Positions 15,801-24,122 of a DNA stretch of 41,804 bases are shown here, in pieces. The DNA comes from Bacillota bacterium. Its GTDB lineage: Bacteria; Bacillota; Clostridia; Christensenellales; SZUA-584. The stretch lies in NCBI GenBank assembly GCA_023412005.1, contig JAEYOE010000008.1:1-41804 (forward strand), written 5' to 3'. Each line of letters starts with the position of its first letter. Positions within the stretch are counted from its first letter, which is position 1. Under the pieces are notes generated by a model that saw only the letters and a program-made list of their open reading frames with translations, had not been told where the DNA came from and searched no databases. A program made the position numbers and the translations under genes.

Positions 15801-15909
15801 TACAGGTTTCCTTTGTATTTCTTTAGCCCCCGAAAAGGGGAAGGTACGCATTTCCTTGTCAATTATATATCAGCGGGGCGGTCCGCGCAAGAATTTTCGG
15901 ACTTTTGAA

Positions 15910-15938
15910 TTGTTATTTGCATTCACTTATGCCATAAT
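15910..15938 (+). promoter_or_regulatory. Promoter of the queG-like/ispE/rsmG operon, predicted leaderless
   Basis: TTGTTA (15910-15915), a 17-bp spacer and CATAAT (15933-15938) put the transcription start at or within a base or two of the ATG at 15945. No Shine-Dalgarno sequence is visible before that ATG. Confidence 0.55.
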
Positions 15939-15944
15939 TTTTGC

Positions 15945-16817
15945 ATGGAGCTGAACAAACAAGCGCTCAGAGAATACGCAAAAACGCTCGGGTTTGCCGA
16001 TATATGGTTTGCGGGCGCTGATGATGGACAAGAGATAACGGGGCGGCGGCAACCGCGCGCGCTGATGAGCAACGCCTCCGCCATTGTTGTGCTTTTTGCT
16101 GCGTACAAACCGGCTTTGCCTGCCGAAGCGGGCCGTATGGCGCTGTCGCCATATTATATCGCGTCGCACCGCTCGTACCATGCGGCGCGGGCAGTAACGG
16201 AATACATAAAGCGCAGCGGTGCGCAGGCGCTGCACACCGACGACATAAGCGCCAAGGACGCGGCTTTGCAAACGGGCGGGTTCTTAGGAGACAACGGCTT
16301 TTATTACCATCCGACATTCGGGTCATTTGTGTGTATACAAACGGTGCTGACCGATGCGTTTGAGCCGGACAAGACACGGACAGTTTCGAGCGGCTGTCTG
16401 CACTGCGGCGCGTGCGCGGCGGCATGTCCGTCGCAGGCCGTGGGCTGTGTTGAGCAATGCCTGCGGTATCACAGCAACGGGCTTGTTCCCGAGGCGCTGC
16501 GAAGCGATGTGTATCAGCTGCTGGGCTGCGAGCGGTGCCAGATCGCTTGCCCGCTCAACGATACGGCGCGCAGTGTACCCGTGAGCTTTGCGCTCGACCA
16601 GCTGCTTCAGGGCGAAGCCACCAAGACGCTGCGAGAGCTCGCCGGGCCGAACATGGCGCGGCGCGGCCGGCTGGTATCTCAAGCGGCACTGTATGCAGCC
16701 AACACCCGGCAGACACAGGTTATCGATCTATTGAAGCAGCTTGCACAAAACGAAGCTGAGCTGATTGCCGCGCATGCGCGCTGGGCGATCCATCAATTAA
16801 ACGGAGATAACGAATGA
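15945..16817 (+). CDS. QueG-like double 4Fe-4S cluster protein
   Basis: The 290-residue protein resembles epoxyqueuosine reductase QueG, which completes the queuosine base in tRNA with a cobalamin and two iron-sulfur clusters. The cluster motifs are CLHCGACAAACP (151-162) and CERCQIACP (195-203); RGRLVSQAALYAANT and ARWAIHQL at the end look like a short HEAT-type tail. It is about 80 residues shorter than typical QueG, and the substrate domain before the clusters is reduced, so the activity may differ. It overlaps ispE by four bases (ATGA), giving a three-gene operon. The start at 15945 has no ribosome binding site and coincides with the predicted transcription start. Confidence 0.75.
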   Translation: MELNKQALREYAKTLGFADIWFAGADDGQEITGRRQPRALMSNASAIVVLFAAYKPALPAEAGRMALSPYYIASHRSYHAARAVTEYIKRSGAQALHTDDISAKDAALQTGGFLGDNGFYYHPTFGSFVCIQTVLTDAFEPDKTRTVSSGCLHCGACAAACPSQAVGCVEQCLRYHSNGLVPEALRSDVYQLLGCERCQIACPLNDTARSVPVSFALDQLLQGEATKTLRELAGPNMARRGRLVSQAALYAANTRQTQVIDLLKQLAQNEAELIAAHARWAIHQLNGDNE

Positions 16818-17668
16818 TTCAACTGAAAGCATACGCCAAGCTCAACCTCTCGCTGGATATCACCGGTAAACGCACCGACGGGTATCATGAGCTGGACGGC
16901 ATTATGCAGAGCATTTCACTTTTTGATACGGTGGCACTGGAAAAGGCGAATGACATCGCCGTGTCGATGGATGCGGGCGGTGTGGACATGACGCGCAACA
17001 CGGCATATAAAGCTGCGCTTAAATTTCGGGAACGAACGGGAGCAGGCGGCGCGGTTATCCGCATACAAAAGCGCATACCCGCCGAGGCGGGCCTCGGGGG
17101 CGCAAGTGCGGACGCAGCGGCGGTGCTTTTCGGGCTGAACAAGCTGTATGGCACAAAGCTTTGCACCGAGGAACTGTGTGATATTGGCGTTAAGGTGGGG
17201 GCGGATGTGCCGTTTGCGCTGACGGGCGGTTTGGCCCGCGCCAAGGGCGTGGGAGACAAACTCACACGCATTGAGCTTGGTATGCCGCTGCACTTTGTGA
17301 TCGTTAAGCCGCACGCGGGGGTGCCCACGGCGGAGGCGTTCAGGCGGTATAAAAAAACGGAGCCGCTGCACATCAGCACGGTAGAATACGCGCTGGCCAA
17401 GGGCGATATGGCGCTGTTCCTGCGTTACGCGGGTAATGCGCTCGGAATGGCGGCGCTCGGTATTGCCCCGGAAATCATGACGGCGGCAAGTGCGCTGATG
17501 GCCGCGGGCGCGCCGCGGGCGTTGATGAGCGGCTCGGGCAGCACGATGTTCGCGCCGTTTGAAAGCATGGACGAAGCTTTGCTGGCGGCTGCGCGCGTGA
17601 AAGGAAATTTTGCTTATGTGGGCGCGGTGAGCGCCGTGAATACAGGGCTGGAGGAGATTACGGAATGA
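16814..17668 (+). CDS. ispE: 4-diphosphocytidyl-2-C-methyl-D-erythritol kinase
   Basis: IspE phosphorylates the 2-hydroxyl of CDP-methylerythritol in the MEP route to isoprenoids. The 284-residue protein has the GHMP-kinase start AKLNLSLDITGKRTDGYHEL (7-26), the ATP-binding PAEAGLGGASAD (89-100), GADVPFALTGGLARAKGVGD and the third motif MSGSGSTMFAPF. It is joined to its neighbours by ATGA overlaps on both sides, so the three genes should be translated together. The length is normal. Confidence 0.97.
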   Translation: MIQLKAYAKLNLSLDITGKRTDGYHELDGIMQSISLFDTVALEKANDIAVSMDAGGVDMTRNTAYKAALKFRERTGAGGAVIRIQKRIPAEAGLGGASADAAAVLFGLNKLYGTKLCTEELCDIGVKVGADVPFALTGGLARAKGVGDKLTRIELGMPLHFVIVKPHAGVPTAEAFRRYKKTEPLHISTVEYALAKGDMALFLRYAGNALGMAALGIAPEIMTAASALMAAGAPRALMSGSGSTMFAPFESMDEALLAAARVKGNFAYVGAVSAVNTGLEEITE

Positions 17669-18360
17669 CGCTTTTTAAAACAACATTGTCCGAGAAACTT
17701 AAATGTCTTGGGCTGTACGATGATGAAACGGTGATAGACCGGTGCGTGGATTATTATGCGTTGGTTGTGGAGGCGAACAAGCACCAGAATCTCACGCGCA
17801 TTACGGATGAAGCGCAGGCGGCTGAGCAGCATTTTGCTGACGCGATGGCGCTTTGCGCCGCCGCCCGATTGCCGCAGGGCTGCCGCGTGATTGACATCGG
17901 CACAGGCGCTGGGTTTCCGGGCGTGCCGTTAAAGCTGCTGCGGCCGGATATTGAAATGACGCTGCTCGACGCGTCGGGCAAGAAGACGGATTTTATTAAA
18001 GGGGCGCTGAGTGAGCTGAACGTGCAGGCAGATGTGATCTGCGGACGCGCCGAGGAGCTTGCACGCGGGCCGATGCGCGAAAGCTTTGACTTTGCGGTGT
18101 CGCGCGCCGTCGCGCCGATGCCGATGCTCTTGGAGCTGGCGGTGCCGCTGCTGAAAAACGGCGGGACGCTTGCCGCGTGGAAGGGCGAGACGTTTGCGCA
18201 GGAGCTGGCAGACGCCGCTTCTGCGATGGCCGTGCTTTCGTGCGCCGATGCCGGGCACTTTGCTGTGGGGCGCGGGGCGATATTGCTGATAGAAAAGCAA
18301 GAACCCACGCCGGACATGTATCCAAGGCGGTTTTCGAAGATCAAAAGCACGCCGCTATGA
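17665..18360 (+). CDS. rsmG: 16S rRNA (guanine527-N7)-methyltransferase
   Basis: RsmG methylates G527 in the 530 loop of 16S rRNA using S-adenosylmethionine. The 231-residue protein has the family start, NLTRITDEAQAAEQHFADA, the SAM-binding loop IDIGTGAGFPGVPLKLL (75-91), and DFAVSRAVAPMPMLLELAVPLLKNGG. It overlaps ispE by four bases. It is usually found near gidA or parA genes; here it ends an isoprenoid operon. Confidence 0.96.
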   Translation: MTLFKTTLSEKLKCLGLYDDETVIDRCVDYYALVVEANKHQNLTRITDEAQAAEQHFADAMALCAAARLPQGCRVIDIGTGAGFPGVPLKLLRPDIEMTLLDASGKKTDFIKGALSELNVQADVICGRAEELARGPMRESFDFAVSRAVAPMPMLLELAVPLLKNGGTLAAWKGETFAQELADAASAMAVLSCADAGHFAVGRGAILLIEKQEPTPDMYPRRFSKIKSTPL

Positions 18361-18451
18361 GCGGATATAAAATCGAGCTGTCTCTTGCGTTTTCTATTGC
18401 TTCGCCTTTAATGACAATGTGACAGATGAGGAATTGTGTATCTGCAGCCTT

Positions 18452-18490
18452 GCCGCCTCTTCAGATGCTGTCTTCTCATCGAGAGGCGGA
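18452..18490 (+). terminator. Possible terminator after rsmG
   Basis: CCGCCTCT and AGAGGCGG pair across a loop of about 22 bases. There is no strong T run, so termination is uncertain. Confidence 0.3.
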
Positions 18491-18530
18491 CGGTTTATTG
18501 ATACGGTTCGATAGATGATCCTTGTTCAAC

Positions 18531-18578
18531 ACCTCATCCGGCGCTTCGCGCCACCTTCTCCTCAAAGGAGAAGGCTTA
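18531..18578. repeat. Clostridial-type twin-hairpin intergenic repeat
   Basis: CACCTCATCC is followed by GGCGCTTCGCGCC (18540-18552) and then CCTTCTCC/GGAGAAGG (18554-18574). I recall repeats of this design, with variable first hairpin and constant second, as common in Clostridia; here one copy is seen. The 18361-18953 gap otherwise holds only the repeat at 18761 and a terminator. Confidence 0.65.
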
Positions 18579-18760
18579 AGGCTGCTGACAAAGATCCATC
18601 GTGTCATTTCTATGGAAAGTCACTAATTTAGATCCTCCTCTCCACTTCGGAGTGTACTTAACCCCCACGTTTTAAGCGCGTTGCCATGGGATGCCTTCTT
18701 CTTCGTTCAGATCATCGTGTGCCTTTATGCATCGCAATAAACGAAAAGCTACGGATAATG

Positions 18761-18836
18761 GTCATTCTGAACGAGTGTAGCGAAGTGATGAATCTGTCAC
18801 AACAGACCCTTTCCACTATCGTAGTCGTCGCTTCGC
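18761..18836 (-). repeat. Truncated copy of the palindromic repeat at 32756-32858
   Basis: Starting GTCATTCTGAAC, the segment shares GAATCTGTC, TCCACTA and GTAGTCGTCGCTTCGCT in the same order with the reverse complement of 32756-32858, but the far terminal repeat is lost. It carries no gene. Confidence 0.6.
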
Positions 18837-18914
18837 TCCCACTACGTAAAGGCCTAGTTTTTGATGTTGTTCTTCTTCTCAGAGTCGTTGGCTGTCAGCC
18901 ATGCAGCAGCTATT

Positions 18915-18946
18915 CAAAAAACAAAACCGGCTCTTTCGAACCGGTT
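18915..18946 (-). terminator. Terminator of the YghO-like gene
   Basis: AACCGG and CCGGTT (18925-18930, 18941-18946) form a stem extended by TTC/GAG around GAAA; on the minus strand TTTGTTTTTT follows. Confidence 0.85.
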
Positions 18947-18953
18947 ATCATCA

Positions 18954-20096
18954 TCATTTGTTTTTTCCGTCTTTTTTCAAATCAATCTTATACGTTCTGT
19001 ACGTGCGGTAATGCTTCCCGCCCACGCGCTCCACGCTGCGGCGCGACGCCACATTCGTTTCATCAATGCACGAGGCTTCAATATATTTGAGCTGCGTTTC
19101 CTGCCAGTCTTTATAGGCTTCATAATACATGGCATAGTTCACGCCCATGTTATGATACTCTCTGTCTACCATCTGCACCAGCGCCCGCGCCCCTGTGATT
19201 TTGCGTTTGTAGTATAAATACTTGGCCCACCCAAGCGGCAGTATCTTTCCCTTCATGCGTTTTAATACCTGGTTGTAATCGGGCAGCGCCACCATGAAGC
19301 CGATCGGTTTATCCTTCTTGCGCGCGATATAGCAGTAATGGCCGTCGTAAAACTGCAGCAGGCTCTTGAACTCGTCGATCACGGCCTCCAGCGATGGGGT
19401 GACGAGATAGTCCCACTCATCGGGCACGCTGTTGTCAAGAATCTCCTTGATCGCTTTGGCTTCGTTCACGATATCCTTCGCGTTCAGTTTGTCCACGCGA
19501 AAGCCGCCCTTCTTTTTGGCGTAGGCCACGGCTCTTTCATGGCTTTTGATGTCAAAATTCTCGGGGTTAAAAAGATACGCGAAATGATCGTCGTTCTTTA
19601 AAAAACCGTAGCTTTCAATCAGTTTCGGGTAATAGTTCTTCGTGTAGGCGTTTAATAGCACCGGCGGCCCGTCATCGCCCATCACCACAAAGCCCTTGCG
19701 GTCGTCTCCGTTGGAGGGAGACAGCGGCCCGATCACGCGTTCCATGCCTTTTTCGCTGAGCCACTGCAGTGATACGTCGAGCAGCGCCCGGCAGGCTTGT
19801 GGGTCGTCCACGCATTCAAACATCGAAAAGAACCCCTGCTTGAAGCCGCGCACGCGGTTCAGCTCTTCATCAATGCCCACCAGCACGCGTCCCACCGGCT
19901 TGCCTTCTTTATAAACCATAAAGAAAGCCTGATCGCCGTTTTCAAACAGCGGGTTGCCTTTGCCAAGCAGCACCTTCTTGGTATCCGATTTGAGCGGCGG
20001 TACCCAGCTTGGGTCGTTCTTATAGAGCTTAAATTCAAGATTGATGAATTTCTTTAAATGCCGCGATTTCTTTTTTAGCTTTTTAATTTCGTACAT
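18954..20096 (-). CDS. GNAT-superfamily protein, YghO-like
   Basis: The 380-residue protein matches the uncharacterised YghO-type family: LKKFINLEFKLYKNDPSWVPPLKSD (about 14-38), NPLFENGDQAFFMVYKEGKPVGRVLVGID (about 48-76), GPLSPSNGDDRKGFVVMGDDGPPVLLNAYTKNYYPKLIESYGF (about 122-165, the conserved centre) and a late YTRSVERVGGKHYRTYRTYKI-like end. The fold is probably a double GNAT domain; no substrate is known. The protein is basic at both ends and cytosolic. It is a single-gene unit. Confidence 0.82.
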   Translation of the reverse strand: MYEIKKLKKKSRHLKKFINLEFKLYKNDPSWVPPLKSDTKKVLLGKGNPLFENGDQAFFMVYKEGKPVGRVLVGIDEELNRVRGFKQGFFSMFECVDDPQACRALLDVSLQWLSEKGMERVIGPLSPSNGDDRKGFVVMGDDGPPVLLNAYTKNYYPKLIESYGFLKNDDHFAYLFNPENFDIKSHERAVAYAKKKGGFRVDKLNAKDIVNEAKAIKEILDNSVPDEWDYLVTPSLEAVIDEFKSLLQFYDGHYCYIARKKDKPIGFMVALPDYNQVLKRMKGKILPLGWAKYLYYKRKITGARALVQMVDREYHNMGVNYAMYYEAYKDWQETQLKYIEASCIDETNVASRRSVERVGGKHYRTYRTYKIDLKKDGKNK

Positions 20097-20310
20097 CTGA
20101 TATCATCTCCCCCGGCTGCCCCAAAATAAATACTTAAAATTATAATACATGAGAGGGTTCTTTTGTGACAACAAAAATTTATGAAAAACTGTTCACGGAG
20201 GGCTAAAAAACGGTTATCGGGTTTCACAATATGGTGTTACAGGGATATATGGAAATAATCTAGTTAATTATGTATAAATAATGAGTTGTTTGATATAAGG
20301 ACGGCAAGAA

Positions 20311-20400
20311 ATGAGTGTACATATATTTCAAACAAACTCAACCAAACGACGGACAGTATTTGCATGGCGATGTATTGCAAGAATAAGCGCAAGCGTGTGA
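20311..20400 (+). CDS. Possible 29-residue basic peptide
   Basis: ATG at 20311 follows AAGGA by eight bases and opens a 29-codon frame starting MSVHIFQTNSTKRR and rich in arginine, ending at a TGA at 20400. No clear promoter was found. The 20097-20473 gap otherwise holds only the terminator at 20409-20443. It may be chance. Confidence 0.25.
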   Translation: MSVHIFQTNSTKRRTVFAWRCIARISASV

Positions 20401-20408
20401 TGCGTATG

Positions 20409-20443
20409 GAAAAAGCCCGGTATGTGGGCAGCATATCGGGCTT
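20409..20443 (-). terminator. Terminator of the BlaI/BlaR1-like operon
   Basis: AAGCCCGGTATG (20413-20424) and CATATCGGGCTT (20432-20443) form a 12-bp stem with one mismatch; on the minus strand TTTTCC follows, 30 bases after the stop codon. Confidence 0.85.
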
Positions 20444-20473
20444 GTTAATGGCTTTTGCGGCGATTTTTAAAGT

Positions 20474-22921
20474 TTAATAGATTTTCACTGCGCTGCCGTC
20501 CACCGCGTTGATGGTGAGCAGGCTGCCGGAGTGGAAGCCGGAACTGTAGCCTGAGCACTCTTGAATCTGAACATTGTTTTCAGCAGACGCGTTATCTCCC
20601 GCGTGCCACGTTGAGACAGTGCCAAAAATCTCAAAAGCGGGGACGAGCTCCCATTTCTCAGGATGATCCTTCACCTGTATGCGCGCCATGGATAACTCGA
20701 TATGTGAGATATCGATTTCCCGCTTGTTTTCTTCACCCCAATTATTATCCCATGCGTATTGCGACGTGATACCGTTTTTGATATATGTGCCAAGCTCGTT
20801 AAACGGCAGCAGCGCAACGTTTTGAGACAGCGTGGCACCGATACTGCCGTAGCTGTCCCACTCAACGGCGGTGATGCCTGTGTCGTCCACATAAACCGTC
20901 AGCACTTCCGGTTCCCACGCATGGGCGTACGCAGCTTGCATCTCTTCTGATGTCAAATTTGATCTGGACATGTCTACCGTTACGCCGTTTACGGCTGATG
21001 TGACATAGAAATCGTCCACACGCCGGATGCACTTCACCGCATAGCCGCTGCTTAAATCATTTCTGACCACTTCGCCGCTTTCCACAACGTCTCCGGCATA
21101 CGCACCAACTGGCTCCATAAAGTCAAAGCCGCAGGTGTTGAGCATGTCCCGCGCAATCTCAACAGCTTGCGCGGGTGTTGTTTGAATACCCTTTGCCTGC
21201 GTATCGGACGGGTGATTGGTTGAGGGATAATAGCGAGTGCCGTTGATCAGCATTAAATTTGAGGAATTTAAATTATAATACACCCCTGAAGTAAAATACC
21301 GTGTATCTGCTTCAGTCAAATCAGGCGCCACATAAAATCCTTTATAAACAGCGTCTCCATTATCCCCGGATAATAATTTCCGATCCCATACCGTTACATT
21401 GCTTGTCTCGGGCGCATCTTGAATGTCTTTTTCCAGCATGTCGATATCGGCTTGTACATCGTCGGCGGACATATCATATTTGGGGTATCCTTCCTTGTTG
21501 GTGGCGTCGTCTAAAATTTCTTGCTTTGTTTTCTTAAGCTCAACGATTTGCTGTTCAATCTCGGATTTGGTCATTTTATGATCTTTGTTATAAAGCGTCT
21601 CTCCTTTATAGAAATAGTCCGCCACAGCGTCTATTTGCGCCTGAGTGTAAACAGCGGGAATAAACTCATAAACCGGAAACGCGTCCACATCGGGGATTGT
21701 GACCGTCGCATCCACATTGACGGTCAGCTTGTCTCCCGCAGTAAACGGTTCCATTGTGAAAGTCTCCGGCGCTTTATACTTCTCCGCCGGTGCGGGCGTG
21801 GCTCCCACTGCTGCTTCAAGAACGCCCTCGTTTTTGTTGACGACTATCGGTTTCTCAGGTGTCGGCTGGCACGCTGTGGTGAAGCACGCAAAAAGCATCA
21901 ACAGCGCCAGCCCTGCCGCCGCCATTCTGGCTGTGAGCCCTGTGCGTTTTGTCATGAACATGCCCCGCACGCGTTTTTCGAGCGTCTTGCGCCCGTTGCT
22001 CACACCCATTCCCAGCGCATACAGCGGCTGCTTGGCACTGAGCCCCATATCAATCATCGTGTGGATGTATCGTGTACGCTCTGTCTCGGCCATGCGGTTC
22101 GTTACGGCGGCATCGCAAGCCGCTTCCATATCGGCCTGCATGCGGCGAAACGCGAGCCAGACAACCGGGTTAAACCAATACACGCAGCGCAGTAATAAAA
22201 GTAGCAGACTTAAAAGATGGTCCTTGCGCTTGTAATGCGTGAGTTCGTGGCGTATGCCAAAGCGCAGAACTTCGGTTTCTTGCAGCATGGAGGCGGGCAG
22301 CAGCAGAACGGGTTTTAGAGATGCGGACAGCGCGGGCGAAACGAGCCAGCTTTGTACGGCTATGCGAATATCGCGGCGGATACGCAAACTTCTTCTTTCG
22401 GTTTTCACCATGTCCCGCACAAAAGCGGGGGTCTGAAGGCTGCCGCGCTTGAGTCTGCGGCAAAGCTGGAGCCAGCGAAACGCGGTATACATCAAAAAAC
22501 CAAGTGCACCCGCCGCCCAAACCATGACGATGATCGTCTGCCAATCGAAAGGCTTTACCGAGATAGATGTGACGCTTTGTTCTGCAATGGATTCTGTCTC
22601 AAGCTGTTGTTGAGAAGGAACGATGTCCTTGTTCGATAACGGCTGAATAGCGGACGAGATGTCGGGTGTTTCGTCTGTATCGGTTTCCGGGATAGCTTGT
22701 GCCTGCTCCGTTTGAACTGCTTGCTGCGGCACCGTGAACAGGTGCCACCCGCTCTCCACCGTGACGGGCACGATCAGGCGCAGTATCAGCAGCGCCCATA
22801 CCGTCAAGTGCATCGCGGCGGAAATGCGGCGGCGGAACAGCCGCTGGAAAATGAGTATCGCCGCAAATAGCACAGCCGAATAAACGGTGATTTCCAGCAG
22901 CGTGTTTATAATCCCCGTCAT
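20474..22921 (-). CDS. BlaR1-like M56 membrane metallopeptidase with large extracellular domain
   Basis: The 815-residue protein starts with four to five membrane helices and a cytosolic M56 peptidase: zinc motif HELTH (225-229), followed by YWFNPVVWLAFRRMQADMEAACD (E266 as the third ligand). A final helix at about 331-350 leads to an external domain of some 460 residues containing MEPFTAGDKLTVNVDATVTIPDV and paired YFYKGETLYN repeats, which I cannot assign (it is not a penicillin-binding domain: no SxxK/KTG set was found). BlaR1 proteins sense an external signal and then cleave the BlaI repressor. Here the signal is unlikely to be a beta-lactam. The gene overlaps its blaI-like partner by four bases. 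Confidence 0.85.
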   Translation of the reverse strand: MTGIINTLLEITVYSAVLFAAILIFQRLFRRRISAAMHLTVWALLILRLIVPVTVESGWHLFTVPQQAVQTEQAQAIPETDTDETPDISSAIQPLSNKDIVPSQQQLETESIAEQSVTSISVKPFDWQTIIVMVWAAGALGFLMYTAFRWLQLCRRLKRGSLQTPAFVRDMVKTERRSLRIRRDIRIAVQSWLVSPALSASLKPVLLLPASMLQETEVLRFGIRHELTHYKRKDHLLSLLLLLLRCVYWFNPVVWLAFRRMQADMEAACDAAVTNRMAETERTRYIHTMIDMGLSAKQPLYALGMGVSNGRKTLEKRVRGMFMTKRTGLTARMAAAGLALLMLFACFTTACQPTPEKPIVVNKNEGVLEAAVGATPAPAEKYKAPETFTMEPFTAGDKLTVNVDATVTIPDVDAFPVYEFIPAVYTQAQIDAVADYFYKGETLYNKDHKMTKSEIEQQIVELKKTKQEILDDATNKEGYPKYDMSADDVQADIDMLEKDIQDAPETSNVTVWDRKLLSGDNGDAVYKGFYVAPDLTEADTRYFTSGVYYNLNSSNLMLINGTRYYPSTNHPSDTQAKGIQTTPAQAVEIARDMLNTCGFDFMEPVGAYAGDVVESGEVVRNDLSSGYAVKCIRRVDDFYVTSAVNGVTVDMSRSNLTSEEMQAAYAHAWEPEVLTVYVDDTGITAVEWDSYGSIGATLSQNVALLPFNELGTYIKNGITSQYAWDNNWGEENKREIDISHIELSMARIQVKDHPEKWELVPAFEIFGTVSTWHAGDNASAENNVQIQECSGYSSGFHSGSLLTINAVDGSAVKIY

Positions 22922-23301
22922 CGCTGCCCACCTTCTTTGTTGAGCTGATCAAGCAGCGCTTTGAGCTCATCGCGGTCGTTCTCCGTCAGCTCGCTGTCGC
23001 GTATCATGTAAACGAGCAGGTCTTTGGCGGAGCGGCGCGGAAACTTATCGAGTATGTGGCGGCTCTCCTCCATGAAGCACTCGTCCTTTTGGGCCAGCGG
23101 GTAATAAAAGTTGTCTCGCCCGATGCGCTTATAGCCGATGAGCCCTTTGTCGCTCATGCGCTTCACGTAGGTCACATACGTGTTGTATTTCCAGTCGAAC
23201 GTTTCACCCATGGCGCTGACGATGCCGGACATCGTGAGGTCTGGCTTTGCCCAGAGCGTTTCCATCAGTGCCCATTCGGGCTTGGATAATGATCTTTTCA
23301 T
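22918..23301 (-). CDS. BlaI/MecI-family repressor
   Basis: The 127-residue protein has the BlaI winged helix (LSKPEWALMETLWAKPDLTMSGIVSAM, then TYVTYVKRMSDKGLIGYKRIG) and a C-terminal dimerisation part (DKFPRRSAKDLLVYMIRD). It should repress its own operon until cleaved by the M56 peptidase encoded after it. The ATG at 23301 follows GAGG by eight bases. A palindromic operator lies over its -10 element. Confidence 0.94.
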   Translation of the reverse strand: MKRSLSKPEWALMETLWAKPDLTMSGIVSAMGETFDWKYNTYVTYVKRMSDKGLIGYKRIGRDNFYYPLAQKDECFMEESRHILDKFPRRSAKDLLVYMIRDSELTENDRDELKALLDQLNKEGGQR

Positions 23302-23346
23302 GAATCAGCCTCTTTTCGCATGATAACCCTATAGCGGTAAATTGAT

Positions 23347-23382
23347 ACTTACAATTGTAGTGTTAGAGGAGATAAATGTCAA
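23347..23382 (-). promoter_or_regulatory. blaI-like promoter and operator
   Basis: On the minus strand TTGACA (23377-23382), a 17-bp spacer and TACAAT (23354-23359) form a near-ideal promoter. The -10 lies inside the palindrome ACTTACAATTGTAGTG (23347-23362), matching the TACA-TGTA type of BlaI boxes, so bound repressor would block the polymerase. Confidence 0.8.
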
Positions 23383-23503
23383 CATATTTTTTACAACACA
23401 GTACAGTTGTTGCTATTATTGATGGTCAATTGGTCGGCGGTCTGAAGCGCACAGAAGAGTAGTACGACTATTGAAAAGTAAACTGATGCCCCTCTGTCGT
23501 TAT

Positions 23504-23523
23504 GTCGTGCTGACATGCACGAC
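23504..23523. other. Isolated hairpin in the intergenic region
   Basis: GTCGTGC and GCACGAC pair around TGACAT. No T run follows on either strand. Nothing else recognisable lies between 23405 and 23689. Confidence 0.35.
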
Positions 23524-23689
23524 GGCGGTAAAAAGACAGATAATGTGTTTTGTGTTTAATTAGCTGCGCCAAGTTATAACAATCGTTTGCTTTTCGGGCT
23601 GATGGTAAACGGTAATAAGACGATAAATCAAGTATAAAAAAAGGATCGCTGATCTAAATGAAACGCGAACCGATTTGAAAACCATTCTG

Positions 23690-23910
23690 TAAAAAAGATT
23701 GGCGGCGGCTGACCTGGTCTTTGCCCCCACATCCGCCGGCTGGGCATTTTGCTCATAAGGCTCTTTGGCCTCCCCACGACTTTGCCTCTCGGGAAAACTC
23801 CCGGCCGGGCTGACTCCTAAACCGCGCCATGCTCACAGGGCTTTGCCTGCTTACGTGGGTCGTTTCGCCCGCGACTGGCATCGACTTTCAACCACAGACC
23901 CGCCGCCATA
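23690..23910 (-). ncRNA. Probable free-standing structured RNA, about 220 nt
   Basis: On the minus strand a TTGACT-17-TATAAT promoter starts a transcript near 23909. Its 5' end GGCGGCGG (about 23900-23907) pairs with the 3' end CCGCCGCC (23701-23708), and the next bases are AATCTTTTTT, so the closing stem also acts as terminator. Inside are further stems, for example GGTCT/AGACC, CGGGA/TCCCG around GTTT, CAGG/CCTG, and the motif GGCAAAG three times (plus GGCCAAAG). It is GC-rich, has no ORF with a ribosome binding site, and stands between blaI and corA. Independent transcription and size would suit a raiA-type or 6S-type RNA, but I could not match either from memory. Confidence 0.65.
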
Positions 23911-23915
23911 CATGG

Positions 23916-23944
23916 ATTATAAGGGCGAATCAGTGGATAGTCAA
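23916..23944 (-). promoter_or_regulatory. Promoter of the structured RNA
   Basis: TTGACT (23939-23944) and TATAAT (23916-23921) on the minus strand are spaced by 17 bp, a near-consensus vegetative promoter. Confidence 0.8.
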
Positions 23945-23979
23945 ATGGCAGAGCATTCAAGGTTCGTTAAGTCTTAAGA

Positions 23980-24007
23980 TTGATTTATTCGGTTGTCGTG
24001 TTATAAT
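23980..24007 (+). promoter_or_regulatory. Promoter of the corA operon
   Basis: TTGATT (23980-23985), a 16-bp spacer and TATAAT (24002-24007) are divergent from the RNA promoter, with 35 bp between the two -35 elements. Transcription should begin near 24014. Confidence 0.7.
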
Positions 24008-24019
24008 GAATAATGGCCT

Positions 24020-24122
24020 TTCACTCAAGGGTTCACCCGGTAGTGAAGATGATTTTTAGGAGGTGGTATGCGTGGACGCGGACCCTACATTAAAACACAC
24101 ATATTTTCGCGGCGTGCATACC
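24020..24122 (+). other. Structured corA leader
   Basis: Two stems are visible in the leader: TTCACT-GGG-TTCA-CCC-AGTGAA (24020-24047) and GGTATGC (24065-24071) with GCATACC (24116-24122), the latter burying the start codon of the leader ORF. No known magnesium-riboswitch consensus (M-box) was recognised. Confidence 0.5.

Noticed and set aside
15801..15851. N-terminal extension of the lipoprotein
   Set aside because: It would put 17 residues before the signal peptide, and the internal ATG has the better ribosome binding site.
20286..20477. 63-residue ORF on the plus strand
   Set aside because: It starts with TTG without a ribosome binding site and runs through the terminator of the BlaR1-like gene.
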